DNA of 64,000 nucleotides from Calditrichota bacterium (lineage in GTDB: Bacteria; Calditrichota; Calditrichia; Calditrichales; J004), in contig JABFGF010000014.1 in NCBI GenBank assembly GCA_013112635.1, positions 22,158-86,157 of the forward strand, written 5' to 3'. A program made the position numbers and the translations under genes. The notes beneath the pieces are model-generated. The model was not told the origin of the DNA and searched no databases. It saw only the letters and a list, made by a program, of their open reading frames with translations. Shown one piece after another: positions 61,395 to 64,000 of the stretch. The first letter of the stretch is position 1. Every line of letters begins with the position of its first letter.

Positions 61395-63704
61395 TTATTT
61401 TATTAGAAGCATACGTTTTATCTCTGAAAATCTTTTACCACTTTCCAATCCTTTGGCAGTAAACCTGTAAATATATATGCCGCTTGACAGATTTGAACCA
61501 TCAAAAATTGATGTAAAATGTCCGCTTTCTTTATTACCTTCCTCAAGTGTTGCAATTTCTTTTCCTCGTATATTAAAAACCTTAAGAGAAATATCACTTA
61601 ACTCAGGCAATGAAAATGATATTTTTGTTTCAGGATTAAAAGGATTTGGATAATTATGACTAAGTGAATATTTGTCAACTATTGTAATTTCATCACGATT
61701 TTCACTAATTTTCCAGAAATAATTTGTTGTACCTTCGATTTCATCTTCATTACTGTATAATGATAATTTCCCCTGAGAATCATAAGCTTGTACCTTGTAA
61801 TGTATTGTAAACTCAGGATCAAACTTACCGGGCTGTTCAACTGTTACATCTGTCCAGGAGTGAGTTGTTAAAGAGGAGTTATGAGTTACTGTGGCAACCA
61901 CAGCCCATCCCGTTTCTCCTTCTATCATTTTAGATATTTTATAAGATTGCATGTCGGGTTCATTATTCGTTTCCCAGGTTAGACGAGGATTACTACCAAC
62001 CCAAGCAGCTTCCAGGTTATAAGGTATTGCTGGAGCCAAAGCCTGACTTCCAGAGGAGTTCACTGCAATATTTACTGTATATTGATGTGTACTACTATTA
62101 TATCCAACAATTTCAAAACCTATATTGCTGTCACTTCCATCATCTTTTCGTGTACTTGGGTTAGTCCATTTAGTAAAAACTTTTTTATAATTTAGACTAA
62201 ACAAATCTTCCTGGTCCCCTAACCTGTCATTTGAGTGATATCGCCGTCTTTTCATTTTATTTGGATCAGGATCTGTATCCGGCCTTAGACATTCATAGTC
62301 ATAATAGGTTGTTGTACCTGCTGTAGCAGTTATCAAATCCCGTTCATCAAATCCTGAATTTTCATTTGGTGTTCCAGGGGCAATCAGATCATCAAGTCTG
62401 TCAGATGGTGTCGAAGCCCCTTCAATTACATCCCAATCAAATAGTCCTTCCGCGGTTTCTATATCAACTTGCGAACGAGTTGGCCAATCAAAATCTTCTT
62501 CTGAAACATGATATACGATAATTCCTTTTGAAATGTCGTGACCAAGCATATTATCTATTATCATTGGATTTGCCCCGGAATAAGCATTTGTTGAATGATA
62601 GTTTTCAAGCAGATAATATTCCTCTAAATATCCTGAGCCATTGTATGCAACTGGAATTATTATAGCATTATTTGTAGAACTTAAATGTGTTTCATTAAAA
62701 GAAACATTATTTGTGTTTGACCCCACAATTATTGGGTCCAGCCAACCTAGCCTATACCTTTCATATGCACTAAATTGATATCCATCACCTCTTGTCATTA
62801 AACCAAATTTTCGAATGTTACCATATCCATCATTTCTCCCGTCAAAATGGCTCCCTGTATTTCCATTAATGATTCCAAATTGATGGTGACCGATTTCATG
62901 GGCACTAACGGCCATAGTTTTACGCGCTCCGAATTTACTTGCGTGAAAACCAGTCACACCATTACTCGAGGTAATGCCAATACCATCTTTTGTAACTGTA
63001 CCACTAAAACCTAAACCAGCATAACCACCAACATTAGAACCAGATGTAATTGACTCTTCTTTCCAATAAATTAACATGAAATCTAATTTGCCATCTGCTG
63101 ATATACCAGTTGCTGGATCAAAGGGGCGATAATCATGATCATAAAATGTCCCCCCGACTTTAAACTCCCAATTATCATATTCACGAAAATCCACATCAAA
63201 ACCCATAGGATCATCAAGAATGTCAATAACATCTTCACTAACTTTTTTGTCACCTCTCCCAGCTATTTGGTAATACGCTCTATTCTGGCTTAATTTTATA
63301 AAGTAGACATCTCCAATTACTTGGAATGCACCCAAAGTTCCATTACCATCTCCGCCAGAAGAAAGATCATAGAATTTAGAAAAACTATCAGTTAAGTACA
63401 GATTGTTTGTAGGGATTTTTGAACTAACAAATAATGATGCCCAGTCTGGAATTGCATCTGCATCCGGCCAATGGGAACTCGTAAAATTGTCGTCAGCAAA
63501 CATTACAAAAACAATTGGTATTTTTAAGGTTCCCGAGGCACTTATATTTTTTCCTCCTTCAATAATTCCTGTTGCGACACGCATACTTGCATTAATTGTG
63601 CCTACACTTTCCTCAATTACATCTGGACTAAGCTCTATTGTTTCCTCAGAATAAATACCAATAACAAAAACCAATAACAGAAATACAATAAGTCGTTTCT
63701 TCAT
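61395..63704 (-). CDS. M6-like secreted zinc metalloprotease with T9SS sorting domain
   Basis: The protein has 769 residues with a signal peptide (LIVFLLLVFVIGIYS). The M6 (immune inhibitor A-like) protease domain spans about 60-400, with HEIGHH at 269-274 in MAVSAHEIGHHQFG; Glu270 is catalytic. A Met-turn is plausible in FGLMTRGDGYQ. Residues 555-670 look like a fibronectin-type-III-like domain (PAIPYNLEAAWVGSNPRLTW). The C-terminal T9SS domain has SLSHNYPNPFNPETKI and GIYIYRFTAKG. It is probably an extracellular protease. Shine-Dalgarno aggagat. The catalytic activity is inferred from the motif only. Confidence 0.9.
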   Translation of the reverse strand: MKKRLIVFLLLVFVIGIYSEETIELSPDVIEESVGTINASMRVATGIIEGGKNISASGTLKIPIVFVMFADDNFTSSHWPDADAIPDWASLFVSSKIPTNNLYLTDSFSKFYDLSSGGDGNGTLGAFQVIGDVYFIKLSQNRAYYQIAGRGDKKVSEDVIDILDDPMGFDVDFREYDNWEFKVGGTFYDHDYRPFDPATGISADGKLDFMLIYWKEESITSGSNVGGYAGLGFSGTVTKDGIGITSSNGVTGFHASKFGARKTMAVSAHEIGHHQFGIINGNTGSHFDGRNDGYGNIRKFGLMTRGDGYQFSAYERYRLGWLDPIIVGSNTNNVSFNETHLSSTNNAIIIPVAYNGSGYLEEYYLLENYHSTNAYSGANPMIIDNMLGHDISKGIIVYHVSEEDFDWPTRSQVDIETAEGLFDWDVIEGASTPSDRLDDLIAPGTPNENSGFDERDLITATAGTTTYYDYECLRPDTDPDPNKMKRRRYHSNDRLGDQEDLFSLNYKKVFTKWTNPSTRKDDGSDSNIGFEIVGYNSSTHQYTVNIAVNSSGSQALAPAIPYNLEAAWVGSNPRLTWETNNEPDMQSYKISKMIEGETGWAVVATVTHNSSLTTHSWTDVTVEQPGKFDPEFTIHYKVQAYDSQGKLSLYSNEDEIEGTTNYFWKISENRDEITIVDKYSLSHNYPNPFNPETKISFSLPELSDISLKVFNIRGKEIATLEEGNKESGHFTSIFDGSNLSSGIYIYRFTAKGLESGKRFSEIKRMLLIK

Positions 63705-63804
63705 GTCAATATCTCCTGTTTATTGAATAAATAGTATTATCTCTCTTTTAATTTTATTAAAATTGTTTATGCATACTTCCTCCACTTATTTATAGTTAGT
63801 ATCA

Positions 63805-63860
63805 AATGATACCTTAATGAATTTTGTGTATTTTAAACCAAAATCTAAGGAGGTATCATT
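63805..63860 (+). promoter_or_regulatory. Hairpin masking the ribosome-binding site
   Basis: The segment aatgatacct (63805-63814) is perfectly complementary to aggtatcatt (63851-63860), which contains half of the Shine-Dalgarno (aaggagg, 63847-63853) and abuts the ATG at 63861. In the full transcript this would sequester initiation. A shorter inverted repeat, gtatc-aaat-gatac (63799-63812), overlaps the left arm. Confidence 0.6.
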
Positions 63861-64000
63861 ATGGATCAAAACCTTACCAAAAGGCTTCATTCCAAGTCTG
63901 TTAAAAACGCTATTGTTAATAATATTTCTCATGATTTCAACCTTACACCGATACTGGCTGAAGCTTACTTTAACCAGATTAAAAACTATTTCTTAGAACA
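63861..64000 (+). CDS. N-terminal part of a probable DUF1670 protein (partial)
   Basis: The frame runs from the ATG at 63861 (Shine-Dalgarno aaggagg) to the end of the window: MDQNLTKRLHSKSVKNAIVN, then NISHDFNLTPILAEAYFNQI, 46 residues visible. The opening RL-KS-x-NAI and the phrase FNLTPILAEAYF resemble DUF1670 proteins, often found in mobile elements. The evidence is only these residues; a transposon-associated protein is a guess supported by the hairpin over its start. Confidence 0.45.
   Translation, partial: MDQNLTKRLHSKSVKNAIVNNISHDFNLTPILAEAYFNQIKNYFLE

Overview
The window is an AT-rich chromosomal segment from a Gram-negative, didermic bacterium. Four encoded C-termini (the fragment at 1-66 and the proteins ending at 17454, 39930 and 61395) are type IX secretion (T9SS) sorting domains, three of them with a YPNPFNP-type motif. 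That motif is common in Calditrichota, KSB1, Ignavibacteriota and Marinimicrobia. Together with many lipoproteins and outer-membrane-like proteins, paired M16 peptidases, a VPS10/BNR-repeat secreted protein, a fused IcmF mutase and a deoxyhypusine-synthase-like polyamine gene, this suggests a member of the FCB group, most likely Calditrichota. The phylum is inferred; there is no rRNA marker here. No tRNA, rRNA, CRISPR array, prophage or complete IS element was seen, and no gene-free stretch exceeds 300 bases.

Layout. 1-5931: the tail of a T9SS substrate, a secreted propeller-like protein, a DUF1028 protein, and two TetR-controlled loci with palindromic operators (TetR, alpha/beta hydrolase; then TetR, PNPOx-like protein and two small membrane proteins). 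6005-8904: two translationally coupled M16 peptidases, one catalytic and one not. 9137-14005: cupin, endonuclease IV, an orphan Phd-like antitoxin, GYD-domain protein, lipoprotein and CreD. 14126-23080: a VPS10/BNR secreted protein, a LamG-PA14-T9SS protein, a membrane protein, DUF72, LOG-family protein and a 16-residue-repeat surface protein. 23171-26330: MFS transporter coupled to a spore-photoproduct-lyase-like radical SAM protein, followed by a Phd/VapC toxin-antitoxin pair.

26490-39930: AbgT transporter, CheY-like receiver, aromatic amino acid decarboxylase, MFS transporter, a tightly overlapping polyamine set (arginine decarboxylase, agmatinase, deoxyhypusine-synthase-like protein), DUF2238 protein, fused isobutyryl-CoA mutase and a T9SS protein. 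40180-46664 (minus strand): a SulP/STAS anion transporter, a fused four-cluster ferredoxin plus NrfD-type membrane subunit, and a molybdopterin oxidoreductase without a Tat signal. These look like a membrane-bound, cytoplasm-facing molybdoenzyme, perhaps acting on a sulfur oxyanion.

46730-50170: a leader-like small ORF, an iodotyrosine-deiodinase-like nitroreductase that probably uses a non-AUG start, a secreted hydrolase, an NAD-dependent epimerase and a Cys-cluster protein. 50374-55239: an island of consecutive small lipoproteins or secreted proteins around one predicted outer-membrane protein, interspersed with imperfect hairpin repeats, one of which has cut a secreted gene short. 55241-60064: sensor kinase, sigma-54 activator, secreted coiled-coil protein and outer-membrane protein. 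60243-64000: aldo/keto reductase, M6-like T9SS metalloprotease and the 5' end of a probable DUF1670 gene behind a hairpin that can mask its ribosome-binding site.

The strongest items for follow-up are the deoxyhypusine-synthase-like gene lacking the catalytic lysine, the SulP/FeS-NrfD/Mo cluster, the deiodinase-like gene with an apparent ATA start, the hairpin element that truncates a secreted gene and supplies the next gene's Shine-Dalgarno, and the 16-residue surface repeats.
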